NCBI RefSeq assembly: GCF_020026925.1
Contig: NZ_JAIQDW010000003.1
Coordinates: 124,001 to 188,000, forward strand
Direction of reading: 5' to 3'
DNA length: 64,000 bases
Source: Flavobacterium hibisci
GTDB taxonomy: Bacteria; Bacteroidota; Bacteroidia; Flavobacteriales; Flavobacteriaceae
Shown here: piece by piece, positions 54,656 to 63,529 of the stretch
Layout of the letters: each line of letters begins with the position of its first letter
How positions within the stretch are numbered: the first letter of the stretch is position 1
Position numbers and translations under genes: made by a program
Notes under the pieces: generated by a model
The model's input: the letters and a program-made list of their open reading frames with translations, nothing else
Told to the model about the DNA's origin: nothing
The model's database searches: none

Positions 54656-55708
54656 ATGATTAAAACAGATATACTTATAATTGGAGCAGGACCAACAGGT
54701 TTATTTGCCGTTTTCGAGGCAGGATTATTAAAATTGAAATGCCATATTTTAGATGCTTTGCCTCAGCCTGGAGGACAGCTTTCTGAGTTGTATCCAAAGA
54801 AGCCTATTTATGATATTCCTGGTTTTCCGGAAGTTCTGGCAGGTGATTTAGTAGATGGTTTAATGGAGCAGATTAAACAGTTTGAGCCAGGTTTTACTTT
54901 AGGCGAGCGTGCAGAAACTATCGAAAAGCAAGAAGACGGAAGTTTTATCGTAACGTCAAACAAAGGAAAAAAATTCCACGCACCGGTTATCGCAATTGCG
55001 GGAGGTTTGGGAAGTTTCGAACCAAGAAAGCCTCTTATTGAAGATATAGAGTTTTATGAAGATAAAGGTGTAAAATACTTCATCAAAAATCCTGAGAAAT
55101 TCAGGGATAAAAGAGTGGTTATTGCAGGAGGAGGAGATTCAGCATTAGACTGGAGTATTTTCCTGGCCAACGTCGCTTCAGAAGTAACGTTGATCCACAG
55201 AAGAAACGAATTTAGAGGCGCTTTAGATTCTGTAGAAAAAGTACAGGAATTAAAATCGGCCGGAAAAATCAAATTAATTACACCTGCTGAGGTAGTTGGA
55301 ATTCACGGTGCTGAGCATGTAGAAGCTTTGGATATCGAAGAAAACGGAGCACACCGTAAAATTGAAACCGATTATTTCATTCCACTTTTCGGATTGACTC
55401 CAAAATTAGGGCCAATCGCTGACTGGGGATTAGAAATCGAAAAAAATGCAATCAAAGTGAACAACGCATTAGATTACCAAACCAATATTCCTGGAATTTT
55501 CGCTATCGGAGACGTTAATACATATCCAGGAAAATTAAAATTAATCCTTTGTGGATTCCACGAAGCGACTTTGATGTGTCAGGCAGCCTACCAAATTATC
55601 AATCCAGGTAAAAAATATGTGTTGAAATATACAACAGTATCTGGTGTAGACGGTTTTGACGGAACTCGTAAAGAAGCTCCAAAAGCAGTTGTAAAAGCAA
55701 TAGTGTAG
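54656..55708 (+). CDS. Ferredoxin-NADP(+) reductase, thioredoxin-reductase-like type
   Basis: 350 residues from MIKTDILIIGAGPTGL (an ATG 21 bases upstream is less likely given the promoter). FAD Rossmann GAGPTGLFAVFEAG near 10 and NADPH motif VIAGGGDSALDW near 157. There is no CxxC redox pair between them, which separates it from true thioredoxin reductases. GIFAIGDVNTYPGKLK near 285 is the C-terminal FAD motif. It likely supplies reduced ferredoxin to the sulfite reductase encoded upstream. Terminator follows. Confidence 0.88.
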   Translation: MIKTDILIIGAGPTGLFAVFEAGLLKLKCHILDALPQPGGQLSELYPKKPIYDIPGFPEVLAGDLVDGLMEQIKQFEPGFTLGERAETIEKQEDGSFIVTSNKGKKFHAPVIAIAGGLGSFEPRKPLIEDIEFYEDKGVKYFIKNPEKFRDKRVVIAGGGDSALDWSIFLANVASEVTLIHRRNEFRGALDSVEKVQELKSAGKIKLITPAEVVGIHGAEHVEALDIEENGAHRKIETDYFIPLFGLTPKLGPIADWGLEIEKNAIKVNNALDYQTNIPGIFAIGDVNTYPGKLKLILCGFHEATLMCQAAYQIINPGKKYVLKYTTVSGVDGFDGTRKEAPKAVVKAIV

Positions 55709-55758
55709 TCTGAGTACTAAGTTGCTTAGCGACTAAGGTCAAAGATTTTATATGGTAA

Positions 55759-55789
55759 AAGCCTAAACTTTTTTAGTTTGGGCTTTTTT
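55759..55789 (+). terminator. Rho-independent terminator after the reductase gene
   Basis: AAGCCTAAAC/GTTTGGGCTT stem followed by T residues. Confidence 0.88.
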
Positions 55790-55934
55790 GTTGATGTTAA
55801 TTTAAACTTAGTCCGTAAGAAGTGGATTAAATTTGCAGTATTAATTTTTTTCAGATAAGAAATTTTGATTTTAGTATTTTGAATTACCAATATAAAATAT
55901 TAACTTTAAGAAAGTATTAAACAAATTATCTATT

Positions 55935-56063
55935 ATGAACAATGACGAACAACTACTAGAAGAAAATTCCAAAGTCGGCAGTGAAATGAAAATGACAGAT
56001 AATGAATTAACAGATCATCAGGAAGTCATGGATACATTTCTAAAATGGGACAGAAGTTTTTAA
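55935..56063 (+). CDS. Small acidic protein (42 aa), unknown
   Basis: 42 residues, rich in Glu/Asp/Asn (MNNDEQLLEENSKVGSEMKM ... MDTFLKWDRSF). It lies alone between two terminators, with an inverted repeat TTAATAAGCC/GGCTTATTAA (56084-56111) and a T-tailed hairpin right behind it. Plausible composition and dedicated terminators support a real gene; no family or function recognised. Confidence 0.55.
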   Translation: MNNDEQLLEENSKVGSEMKMTDNELTDHQEVMDTFLKWDRSF

Positions 56064-56131
56064 ACAAATCACATTTTGATTTATTAATAAGCCGGTCTTT
56101 AGGCTTATTAACGAGGAATTTGGAATAAAAA

Positions 56132-56164
56132 AAGCTCAAACTATAGTAGTTCGGGCTTTTTTTA
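56132..56164 (+). terminator. Terminator after the 42-aa ORF
   Basis: AAGCTCAAACTA/TAGTTCGGGCTT imperfect stem followed by T residues; preceded by the 10-bp inverted repeat at 56084-56111. Confidence 0.75.
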
Positions 56165-56224
56165 TTCCATAAAATTTAAGCTTAGAACCTCAGAACTTTA
56201 GCATTTTAGAATCTTAAAAAAAAC

Positions 56225-56255
56225 TTGCAAGTCGAAAGGCTATTTTGTACCTTTG
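56225..56255 (+). promoter_or_regulatory. Promoter of the metH transcript
   Basis: TTG at 56225-56227, 20-base spacer, TACCTTTG at 56248-56255; transcription would begin just before the riboswitch P1 stem. Confidence 0.75.
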
Positions 56256-56278
56256 CGCCGTTCCTAATTTTATTGAAA

Positions 56279-56398
56279 GTTATCACGAAAGGCGGAGGGA
56301 AAGACCCAATGAAACCTTAGCAACCCTTTGCCATAAAGAAGGTGCTACATTCTACTTAATACAACAAAATGTATTCAAGATAGATAACGCAAAATACA
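56279..56398 (+). promoter_or_regulatory. SAM-I (S-box) riboswitch upstream of metH
   Basis: GTTATC/GATAAC P1 stem; core GGAGGGAAAGACCCAATGAA, CCTTAGCAACCC and GAAGGTGCTACATTCTAC as in S-boxes. About 300 bases separate it from metH; that gap holds repeat-family copies and no gene. The regulatory output structure is not obvious. Confidence 0.92.
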
Positions 56399-56483
56399 GT
56401 ACGTATTTCTCAAAAACTTTTCCTGACAACTTACAATATTCTGAAACAGATTCAGTATTTCGAGCGAATCATTGGCGCATTTT

Positions 56484-56563
56484 TGCAGTCATAATTCCCG
56501 CTGTATGCTATATCTTTTATTCTGAACCCCAGAATAAAAGGATATCGCAACCATCGGGACTAA
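56484..56563. repeat. Dispersed palindromic intergenic repeat, family A, copy 3
   Basis: TTCCCGCTGTATGCTATATC ... GGATATCGC...ATCGGGACTAA with centre CTTTTATTCTGAACCCCAGAATAAAAG palindromic (TTTTATTCTG/CAGAATAAAA). Confidence 0.7.
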
Positions 56564-56609
56564 TGAGCCGGCAATTGTGCACTTTTGGAATTAAACGAAA
56601 CGAGTATAT

Positions 56610-56636
56610 CCTAACAGGTTTTTAAAACCTGTTAGG
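56610..56636. repeat. Near-perfect palindrome, family B, copy 1
   Basis: CCTAACAGGTTTT and AAAACCTGTTAGG separated by one T. A similar element lies at 59571-59596. No T tail, so it is treated as a dispersed repeat rather than a terminator. Confidence 0.65.
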
Positions 56637-56701
56637 TATAACTTTCAAGATAATAAATTAAAAAAAGCTTTGTGCCTTAGTGCCTTAGCGGCAAAAGAGA
56701 A

Positions 56702-57700
56702 ATGTCTATACAAGAAGCAATCAAAAAAAATATCCTAATCCTTGACGGAGCAATGGGAACCATGTTACAGCGCTACAACTTCTCAGAAGAAGATTTTCGT
56801 GGCGAGCGTTTCAAAGATTTTCCGCATCCGTTAAAAGGTAACAACGATTTATTATCCCTAACTCAGCCACAGGCAATTCGTGACGTTCACGCAGCGTATT
56901 ACGAAGCTGGAGCAGATATCGTAGAAACCAATACATTCTCCGGAACTACAATTGGTATGGCCGATTATTTCATGGAAGATCTGGTTTACGAATTAAACTA
57001 CGAATCTGCTAAACTGGCGAGACAAGTTGCGGATGAATTCACAGCAAAAAATCCGGAAAAACCACGTTTTGTAGCCGGTTCCATCGGACCAACAAACCGT
57101 ACCGCAAGTATGTCACCAGACGTAAACGATCCGGGTTACAGAGCCGTAACTTTCGACGATTTACGAATCGCTTACAAACAACAAGTAGAAGCATTATTAG
57201 ACGGAGGTTGTGATTTACTTTTAGTAGAAACGATTTTCGATACCTTAAACGCAAAAGCGGCACTTTTTGCAATTGAAGAAGTAAAAGAAGAACGTAATAT
57301 CGATGTGCCAATTATGGTTTCAGGAACAATTACTGATGCTTCAGGAAGAACACTTTCCGGACAAACGGTTGAAGCATTTTTGATTTCAGTTTCGCATATT
57401 CCGTTATTAAGCGTAGGATTCAATTGCGCTTTAGGAGCCGATTTGTTGAAGCCGTATTTAAAAACATTAGCGCATAATACAAGTTTTAATGTTTCGGCGC
57501 ATCCAAACGCAGGATTGCCAAACGCTTTCGGACAATACGATGAAACGCCAGAACAAACTCAGGCATTCATTAAAGAATATTTAGAAGATAATTTAATCAA
57601 TATCATTGGAGGTTGTTGCGGAACAACTCCAGATCATATTCGATTAATGGCAGAAGTTGCAAAGGATTATAAGCCACGTGTGGCGCCGGTTTTGGAATAA
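56702..57700 (+). CDS. metH: Methionine synthase, homocysteine-binding part (split MetH)
   Basis: 332 residues covering only the homocysteine S-methyltransferase module of cobalamin-dependent Met[14 protein letters not shown] near 11 starts the family; the zinc ligands are Cys of NCALGADL near 240 and the pair in [10 protein letters not shown] near 304. The pterin, cobalamin and activation modules are on the separate gene at 59659. Split MetH is known in Bacteroidota, so the two polypeptides presumably assemble. SAM-I riboswitch upstream. Confidence 0.93.
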   Translation: MSIQEAIKKNILILDGAMGTMLQRYNFSEEDFRGERFKDFPHPLKGNNDLLSLTQPQAIRDVHAAYYEAGADIVETNTFSGTTIGMADYFMEDLVYELNYESAKLARQVADEFTAKNPEKPRFVAGSIGPTNRTASMSPDVNDPGYRAVTFDDLRIAYKQQVEALLDGGCDLLLVETIFDTLNAKAALFAIEEVKEERNIDVPIMVSGTITDASGRTLSGQTVEAFLISVSHIPLLSVGFNCALGADLLKPYLKTLAHNTSFNVSAHPNAGLPNAFGQYDETPEQTQAFIKEYLEDNLINIIGGCCGTTPDHIRLMAEVAKDYKPRVAPVLE

Positions 57701-57711
57701 ATAAACTGCCG

Positions 57712-58227
57712 ATGAAGCAATTAAGAATACTATCCGTTGTTTTTATACTTTTTGGCTTGTTTGGTTTTAGAAGTGAAAAGACTTGGTTAAAAGTGGCACA
57801 AGAAATACCGCCTGATTTTTCTTTTGTGATTAACAGTGGAGGAAATGATGCATATAATTCTCAGTTTAACAGTTTTTACAGAAAATATTTAAATGAGGAA
57901 AAAACAGTAAAAGTTGAATTAACATTAGAGGAAAAAAGGAGAATTTTTGACTTTATTAAGAGAGTTGATTTTTTTAATATGCCAATGATCTTTGAGCCAA
58001 CGGGAAAATCAGGAACTATCAAAGTAAGAATGCCTAGTTTTCAAAATAGTATATCGGTTTTTATGAACGGCAAAAAGAAATATGTGAGTTATGAAAATGG
58101 ATTTACTGATGATTTAAATGAGAAAAAGGTGAAGCCTTTCCTTGATTTATATAAGATGATTTGGGACATTTTAGAAAAAAAAGAAGAAATAAAGAAAATG
58201 CCAAAATCAGATTATTTCTATGAATAA
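57712..58227 (+). CDS. Hypothetical exported protein
   Basis: 171 residues starting with a signal-like hydrophobic N-terminus (LRILSVVFILFGLFGF). It contains VELTLEEKRRIFDFIKRVDFF near 80-100 and a Lys-rich C-terminus (KKVKPFLDLYKMIWDILEKK). No family recognised with confidence. It sits 11 bases after metH part 1, but is unrelated in composition and precedes a Flavo-1-like element, so it may belong to the inserted segment between the metH halves. Confidence 0.65.
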   Translation: MKQLRILSVVFILFGLFGFRSEKTWLKVAQEIPPDFSFVINSGGNDAYNSQFNSFYRKYLNEEKTVKVELTLEEKRRIFDFIKRVDFFNMPMIFEPTGKSGTIKVRMPSFQNSISVFMNGKKKYVSYENGFTDDLNEKKVKPFLDLYKMIWDILEKKEEIKKMPKSDYFYE

Positions 58228-58240
58228 TTAACTCGGAATA

Positions 58241-58353
58241 TAATTATGAAACTGAGTTCGCGTGAGGGATAGAAGTGAAAAGTCCGCAGACCAATGCAGT
58301 GAAACGGAATTGGCCGAGGACTTGTAACGGATAGCCCGGCCCTTGGGACACGC
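58241..58353 (+). ncRNA. Flavo-1-like structured RNA element, copy 1
   Basis: TTATGAAACTGAG, then GCGTGAGGGATAGAAGTGAAAAG, GAGGACTTGTAACGGATAGCC and CCTTGGGACACGCC (read in successive blocks). GCGTG pairs with CACGC to close the structure, with an inner GGCC/GGGC-type stem. Very similar to 59435-59556. I believe this is the Flavo-1 motif of Bacteroidota; the name is from memory. Confidence 0.6.
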
Positions 58354-58422
58354 CCAAAATATTAAAAAAAGAGCTTTGTAAAGAGCAAATAATATAAAAT
58401 AAGTTGAGACAATAAAGTAGTT

Positions 58423-59421
58423 ATGACCCCAGAAAGGCAATCATATAGTATTCTTATCGATAAAATTGGCAGCTTGTTGCAGCAAGGCAGACAGCAGGCG
58501 GTGCAATCGGTTAATGCTATTTTGGTGCAGACTTATTGGCATATTGGGCAGCATATTGTTGAGTTTGAACAAAAAGGAAACGAAAAAGCAGAGTACGGAA
58601 CTCAGTTGTTGGATATTCTTTCTAAAGATTTGTCTCAAAGTTTTGGTAAAGGTTTTAGCCGTTCTAATTTGTTTCAAATACGTCAGTTTTATATCAAGTT
58701 TCAAAATATCCAGACACTGTCTGGACAATTGACATGGAGTCATTATACAGAGATTTTAAAAGCTAATAATGATTTAGAATTAGGTTTTTATACCCAACAA
58801 TGCCAACACGAAAAATGGAGTGTGAGGGAGTTAAAACGTCAAATGAAAAGTTCTTTGTTTGAAAGACTGGCTTTAAGTAAAGATAAAGAGGGAGTTTTAA
58901 AATTAGCGAAAGAAGGACATATTGTAGAAAATGCTGAGGATTTGATTAAGGATCCTTTTGTGTTGGATTTTCTGAATATTCCGGAGCAATATCAATATTT
59001 GGAAAATGAACTGGAAGAAAAAATAATTTCTAATTTGCAGCAATTCATCATGGAGATGGGTAAAGGATTCGCCTTTATTGGAAGACAATACAGAATGAGT
59101 ATTGGAGGAAAACATTTTTATCTGGATTTGCTTTTTTATCACCGAATATTAAAATGTTTCGTTTTGGTTGATTTGAAAAGAGGCGAAATTGATCACCAGG
59201 ATATAGGTCAGATGAATTTGTATTTGAACTATTTTAAAAAAGAAGAAGCAACAGAAGGAGATAATGAACCGATTGGAATTGTTTTAGGCGCTCATAAAAA
59301 TCATATTTTGGTTGAATATGCGACAGATAGTATTACAAATAAAGTTTTGCTGAGTAAATATCAATTGTATTTGCCGGATAAAAAAACGCTTCAAAATCAA
59401 TTGGGTAAATTGTTAGAATAA
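58423..59421 (+). CDS. YhcG-type DUF1016 / PDDEXK nuclease domain protein
   Basis: 332 residues. DUF1016 N-terminal helical/winged-helix region about 10-170 (VQTYWHIGQHIVEFEQKG, GKGFSRSNLFQIRQFY, LTWSHYTEILK). C-terminal PDDEXK nuclease-like domain about 205-320, with catalytic-type residues in HFYLDLLFYHRILKCFVLVDL followed by KRG (D...DxK pattern). Members are often found in accessory or restriction-like loci. Both flanks carry the same Flavo-1-like element, and it separates the two metH genes, so it looks like an acquired cargo gene. Confidence 0.9.
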   Translation: MTPERQSYSILIDKIGSLLQQGRQQAVQSVNAILVQTYWHIGQHIVEFEQKGNEKAEYGTQLLDILSKDLSQSFGKGFSRSNLFQIRQFYIKFQNIQTLSGQLTWSHYTEILKANNDLELGFYTQQCQHEKWSVRELKRQMKSSLFERLALSKDKEGVLKLAKEGHIVENAEDLIKDPFVLDFLNIPEQYQYLENELEEKIISNLQQFIMEMGKGFAFIGRQYRMSIGGKHFYLDLLFYHRILKCFVLVDLKRGEIDHQDIGQMNLYLNYFKKEEATEGDNEPIGIVLGAHKNHILVEYATDSITNKVLLSKYQLYLPDKKTLQNQLGKLLE

Positions 59422-59434
59422 GAAAAAAATAATT

Positions 59435-59556
59435 TTATTATGAAACCGAGTCTGCGTGAGGGATAGAAGTGAAAAGCCCGCAGACGAATATAGTGATAAC
59501 GAAATTGGTCGAGGACTTGTAACGGATAGCCCGGCCCTTGGGACACGGCCAAAATA
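59435..59556 (+). ncRNA. Flavo-1-like structured RNA element, copy 2
   Basis: Direct-orientation copy of 58241-58353, sharing TTATGAAAC.GAG, GCGTGAGGGATAGAAGTG and the segment GAGGACTTGTAACGG...CCCTTGGGACAC, with compensated and uncompensated changes in between. It lies immediately after the YhcG gene. Confidence 0.6.
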
Positions 59557-59570
59557 ATAGACATAAATAA

Positions 59571-59596
59571 CTACAAGGTTTTGAAAACCTTGCAGG
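59571..59596. repeat. Near-perfect palindrome, family B, copy 2
   Basis: CTACAAGGTTTT and AAAACCTTGCAG around a single G; related to the element at 56610. Followed by word-like repeats (AACCTAAGCACCTCAGAAGC). Confidence 0.65.
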
Positions 59597-59658
59597 ACAG
59601 AAATAAAGAATAAAACTTAGAACCTAAGCACCTCAGAAGCTTAGCAACTTTAAAGAAA

Positions 59659-62334
59659 ATGACTGAAAAAAGAAGAGACCTTGTATTAGCAGGATTAGAA
59701 CCTTTGATTATTACGCCGGAAAGCGTTTTTGTAAACGTTGGTGAGCGTACGAATGTAACGGGTTCGCGAAAATTCCTTCGATTAATCAAGGAAGAGAAGT
59801 ATGACGAGGCACTTGATATTGCAAGACAGCAGGTAGAAGGAGGAGCACAAATCATCGACATCAATATGGATGAAGGAATGCTGGACGGAGTTACTGCAAT
59901 GACTAAATTTTTGAATTTAATTGCTGCAGAACCGGATATTTCGAGAGTGCCGATTATGATCGACAGTTCGAAATGGGAAATTATTGAAGCAGGCCTGAAA
60001 GTAGTACAAGGAAAAAGTGTCGTTAACTCGATTTCGTTAAAAGAAGGAGAAGAAGCCTTTATTCATCACGCCAAATTAATCAAACGTTACGGTGCAGCGG
60101 CAATTGTCATGGCTTTTGACGAAGTAGGTCAGGCCGATAATTACGATCGTCGTGTAGAGATTTGTGCGCGTTCGTATGATATTTTGGTGAACAAAGTAGG
60201 TTTCCCTCCGCAAGATATAATCTTCGATTTGAATATTTTCCCGGTTGCAACAGGAATGGAAGAACACCGCCTGAATGCATTGGACTTTTTTAGAGGAACA
60301 AAATGGGTTCGCGAAAACTTGCCACACGCACATATCAGCGGTGGTGTAAGTAACGTTTCGTTCTCGTTTAGAGGAAATGACGTTGTTCGTGAAGCGATGC
60401 ACTCTGTGTTTTTATACCACGCGATTAAAGAAGGAATGACGATGGGAATCGTGAATCCAGAAATGTTGACGATTTACGATGATATTCCGAAAGATTTATT
60501 AGAACATGTTGAAGACGTAATTTTAGATAGACGTGACGATGCTACAGAAAGACTTTTAGATTTTGCAGAAAATGTAAAAGGCGAAGTAAAAAGCGACGAA
60601 AAAGCGATTCAGGAATGGCGTTTAGGGTCAGTTCAGGACCGTATTACGCATTCGTTGGTAAAAGGAATCGATGCGTTTATTGAAGAAGATGTCGAGGAAG
60701 CACGTTTGGCAGCAACGAAACCAATTGAAGTTATCGAAATCAATTTGATGGCCGGAATGAATGTCGTTGGAGATTTATTCGGAAGCGGAAAAATGTTCTT
60801 GCCTCAGGTTGTAAAATCGGCTCGTGTAATGAAAAAAGCAGTGGCTTATTTATTGCCGTTTATCGAAGCGAGTAAACAAGCGGGAGACAAACAAGGAAAC
60901 GGAAAAATCCTGATGGCAACTGTAAAAGGTGACGTTCACGATATTGGAAAAAACATAGTTTCGGTTGTTTTGGCTTGTAACAATTATGAGATTGTAGACT
61001 TAGGTGTAATGGTTCCTCCGGAGAAAATCATTGCAGCGGCGATCGAACACGAAGTTGACATTATCGGATTAAGCGGACTGATCACGCCTTCGCTTGACGA
61101 AATGGTGTATTTGGCCAAAGAATTAGACAAACAAGATATTAAAATCCCGATTATGATTGGTGGGGCAACAACTTCGCGCGCGCATACAGCCGTGAAAATT
61201 GCACCTCAATACAGAGAAACTGTAATTCACGTAAACGATGCTTCGAGAGCTGTTACTGTTGCAGGAAATCTGTTAGATCATAACCGAAAAATATATGCAG
61301 CAGATATTCGTGCAGAATACGATTCTTTTAGAGAAACGTTTTTAAATCGTTCGAGAGACAAAAATTTCTTAACGATCGAAGATGCGCGTAAAAATAAATT
61401 ACAATTAGATTGGTCTGAGTATACACCAGTTAAACCAAAGGTAATTGGTCCACAAATTGTCGAAGTAGAATTGGATGTTTTGGTTCCGTATATCGACTGG
61501 ACACCATTTTTTCAAACTTGGGAATTGTACGGAAAATATCCGGCGATTCTAACAGATGAGGTTGTGGGCGAACAAGCGACTGCTGTTTTTGCCGATGCTC
61601 AGGCTATGCTGAAAGTTATTTTGGCGGAGAAAAAATTAAAAGCAAAAGGTATTTATGGAATTTTCCCTTGTAATCAGGTAAATGACGACGATATCGAACT
61701 GCGTGATGAAAACGGAAAAGTATTAGAGAAGTTTTTGACTTTGAGGGTACAATCTCAAAAAACAAAAGGCGCTCCGAATATTGCTTTGGCTGATTTTATT
61801 CTTCCAAAAGAAAGCGGAATTGATGATTACATGGGAGCTTTCTGTGTGACAACCGGTTTTGGTGTAGATGAGTGGGCAGCAGAATACGAAAAGAATCTTG
61901 ATGATTATAATTCGATTATGGTTAAAGCACTTGCAGATCGTTTTGCAGAGGCTTTCGCCGAATATCTTCACGAAAGAGTACGTAAGGATTTCTGGGGTTA
62001 TGATTCAGGTGAAGATTTGACCAACGAAGAATTGATTAAAGAATCTTATAAAGGAATTCGTCCGGCTCCGGGTTACCCGGCTTGTCCTGATCACTTGGAG
62101 AAACCTACGATATGGAAACTCCTGGATGTTGAAAAACAAATAGGAGTTAAACTGACAGAAAGTATGGCGATGTGGCCAGCTTCATCAGTTTCGGGATACT
62201 ATTTTGGGAATCCAAAAAGCCGATATTTCGGACTAGGAAAAATAAAAGAAGATCAGGTAACAGATTACGCTAAACGCCGAAATGTACCGCTTGATTACGC
62301 AATGAAATGGTTAAACCCTAATATAGCAGATTAA
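59659..62334 (+). CDS. metH: Methionine synthase, methyltetrahydrofolate/cobalamin/activation part (split MetH)
   Basis: 891 residues. Pterin-binding domain about 15-290 ([28 protein letters not shown]), cobalamin cap and binding domains about 320-560 with the lower-ligand motif [10 protein letters not shown] near 424, GLSGLITPS near 472 and [11 protein letters not shown] near 505, then the SAM-dependent activation domain with [18 protein letters not shown] near the end. It uses methyl-THF made by the metF product encoded 90 bases downstream, and the homocysteine module encoded at 56702. Full MetH minus its N-terminal module. Confidence 0.96.
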   Translation: MTEKRRDLVLAGLEPLIITPESVFVNVGERTNVTGSRKFLRLIKEEKYDEALDIARQQVEGGAQIIDINMDEGMLDGVTAMTKFLNLIAAEPDISRVPIMIDSSKWEIIEAGLKVVQGKSVVNSISLKEGEEAFIHHAKLIKRYGAAAIVMAFDEVGQADNYDRRVEICARSYDILVNKVGFPPQDIIFDLNIFPVATGMEEHRLNALDFFRGTKWVRENLPHAHISGGVSNVSFSFRGNDVVREAMHSVFLYHAIKEGMTMGIVNPEMLTIYDDIPKDLLEHVEDVILDRRDDATERLLDFAENVKGEVKSDEKAIQEWRLGSVQDRITHSLVKGIDAFIEEDVEEARLAATKPIEVIEINLMAGMNVVGDLFGSGKMFLPQVVKSARVMKKAVAYLLPFIEASKQAGDKQGNGKILMATVKGDVHDIGKNIVSVVLACNNYEIVDLGVMVPPEKIIAAAIEHEVDIIGLSGLITPSLDEMVYLAKELDKQDIKIPIMIGGATTSRAHTAVKIAPQYRETVIHVNDASRAVTVAGNLLDHNRKIYAADIRAEYDSFRETFLNRSRDKNFLTIEDARKNKLQLDWSEYTPVKPKVIGPQIVEVELDVLVPYIDWTPFFQTWELYGKYPAILTDEVVGEQATAVFADAQAMLKVILAEKKLKAKGIYGIFPCNQVNDDDIELRDENGKVLEKFLTLRVQSQKTKGAPNIALADFILPKESGIDDYMGAFCVTTGFGVDEWAAEYEKNLDDYNSIMVKALADRFAEAFAEYLHERVRKDFWGYDSGEDLTNEELIKESYKGIRPAPGYPACPDHLEKPTIWKLLDVEKQIGVKLTESMAMWPASSVSGYYFGNPKSRYFGLGKIKEDQVTDYAKRRNVPLDYAMKWLNPNIAD

Positions 62335-62347
62335 CAAAAGTTATTTT

Positions 62348-62412
62348 GGTTTCAGGTTTCAGGTTTCAAGTTGCTGTAAAGAACGTGAAACCTGGAACTT
62401 AAAACTTGAAAC
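62348..62412. repeat. Word-like inverted repeat array before metF
   Basis: GGTTTCAGGTTTCAGGTTTC followed by AAGTT, then AACGTGAAACCTGGAACTT and AAAACTTGAAAC: the same words in opposite orientation, able to form a long imperfect hairpin. Confidence 0.55.
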
Positions 62413-62424
62413 AAAAGATAAAGA

Positions 62425-63381
62425 ATGAAAGTAACAGAACATATAGAAAACGCCAAAGGAAAAACATTATTCTCATTTGAAATTATTCCGCCTCAAAAGG
62501 GGAAAAGCATTCAGGAATTGTACGATAACATTGATCCGTTAATGGAGTTTAATCCGCCGTTTATTGATGTAACAACTTCTCGCGAAGAGTACATCTATAT
62601 TGATAAAGGGAACGGACTTTTAGATAAGAAGTTAACTCGTATGCGTCCGGGAACGCTTGGAATATGCGCTTCTATAAAACACAAATACAATGTTGATACT
62701 GTGCCGCACTTGCTTTGCGGCGGATTCACACAGGAAGAAACAGAATATATGCTGGTAGATTGTCACTATTTAGGAATCAACAATGTTATGGCGCTTCGTG
62801 GTGATGCGATGAAACACGAGCAATCTTTCGTTCCTAAAGATGGCGGTAATCATTATGCTGTTGATCTGGTTAGACAAATCAATGATTTGAACTGCGGTAA
62901 ATACCTTCATGAAGTGATGGATGTCGACAACAGAGCCGATTTTTGTATTGGTGTTGCAGGCTATCCGGAGAAACATCTGGAGTCGCCTTCTTTACAGTCT
63001 GATTTGCGAAGATTAAAAGAAAAAGTAGATGCCGGAGCAGATTATGTGGTAACGCAAATGTTTTTCGACAACGCTAAATATTTTGCTTTCGTAGAAAAAG
63101 CAAGGGAAATGGGTATTACAGTGCCAATTATTCCGGGAATTAAGCCAATTGCAGTTCAAAAACACATGCAGATCCTGCCTCAGATTTTCCGCATCGATTT
63201 ACCGGAAGATTTGATTCACGAAGTCGATAAATGCAAAAACAACGCTGAAATCAAACAAGTAGGAATCGAGTGGGCGATTCAGCAGTCAAAAGAATTAAAA
63301 GAAGCCGGAGTTCCGTTTTTACATTATTATTCAATGGGTAAATCTGAGAATATCCGTCAGATTGCCAGTCAGGTTTTTTAA
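62425..63381 (+). CDS. metF: 5,10-methylenetetrahydrofolate reductase
   Basis: 318 residues; FAD enzyme giving methyl-THF for MetH. FSFEIIPPQKG near 13 is the conserved start with the catalytic Glu. VTTSREEYIY near 49, NVMALRGDAM near 120 (ALRGD motif), IGVAGYPEKH near 176 and PIIPGIKP near 235 are MTHFR landmarks. Typical bacterial length. Co-directional with metH and likely part of the same transcription unit. Confidence 0.96.
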   Translation: MKVTEHIENAKGKTLFSFEIIPPQKGKSIQELYDNIDPLMEFNPPFIDVTTSREEYIYIDKGNGLLDKKLTRMRPGTLGICASIKHKYNVDTVPHLLCGGFTQEETEYMLVDCHYLGINNVMALRGDAMKHEQSFVPKDGGNHYAVDLVRQINDLNCGKYLHEVMDVDNRADFCIGVAGYPEKHLESPSLQSDLRRLKEKVDAGADYVVTQMFFDNAKYFAFVEKAREMGITVPIIPGIKPIAVQKHMQILPQIFRIDLPEDLIHEVDKCKNNAEIKQVGIEWAIQQSKELKEAGVPFLHYYSMGKSENIRQIASQVF

Positions 63382-63391
63382 TTGTTGCGTA

Positions 63392-63477
63392 CAGTCATTG
63401 CGAGGGACGAAGCAATCTCACGAAGTATATCTTTGAAGATTTTGTAGCTTTGGTTGCTTCGTCCCTCGTAATGACTG
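63392..63477. repeat. 86-bp imperfect palindrome with GTCATTGCGAGG-type ends
   Basis: CAGTCATTGCGAGGGACGAAGCAA is mirrored by TTGCTTCGTCCCTCGTAATGACTG (read in two halves), with a 40-base centre. This end sequence is a widely dispersed intergenic MITE-like repeat in bacteria. Confidence 0.75.
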
Positions 63478-63529
63478 ACATAAAATTGGAATTTGGAATT
63501 TTTTAAATTGGAATTTAAACCTTATTATC

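Noticed and set aside
56245-56625. 126-residue open frame on the plus strand before metH
   Set aside because: It starts inside the promoter, runs through the whole SAM-I riboswitch and a family A repeat, and its product has no protein-like pattern.
58250-58353. Direct repeats as possible CRISPR units
   Set aside because: Only two copies more than 1 kb apart, ~115 bases long with structured-RNA features; no array and no cas genes.
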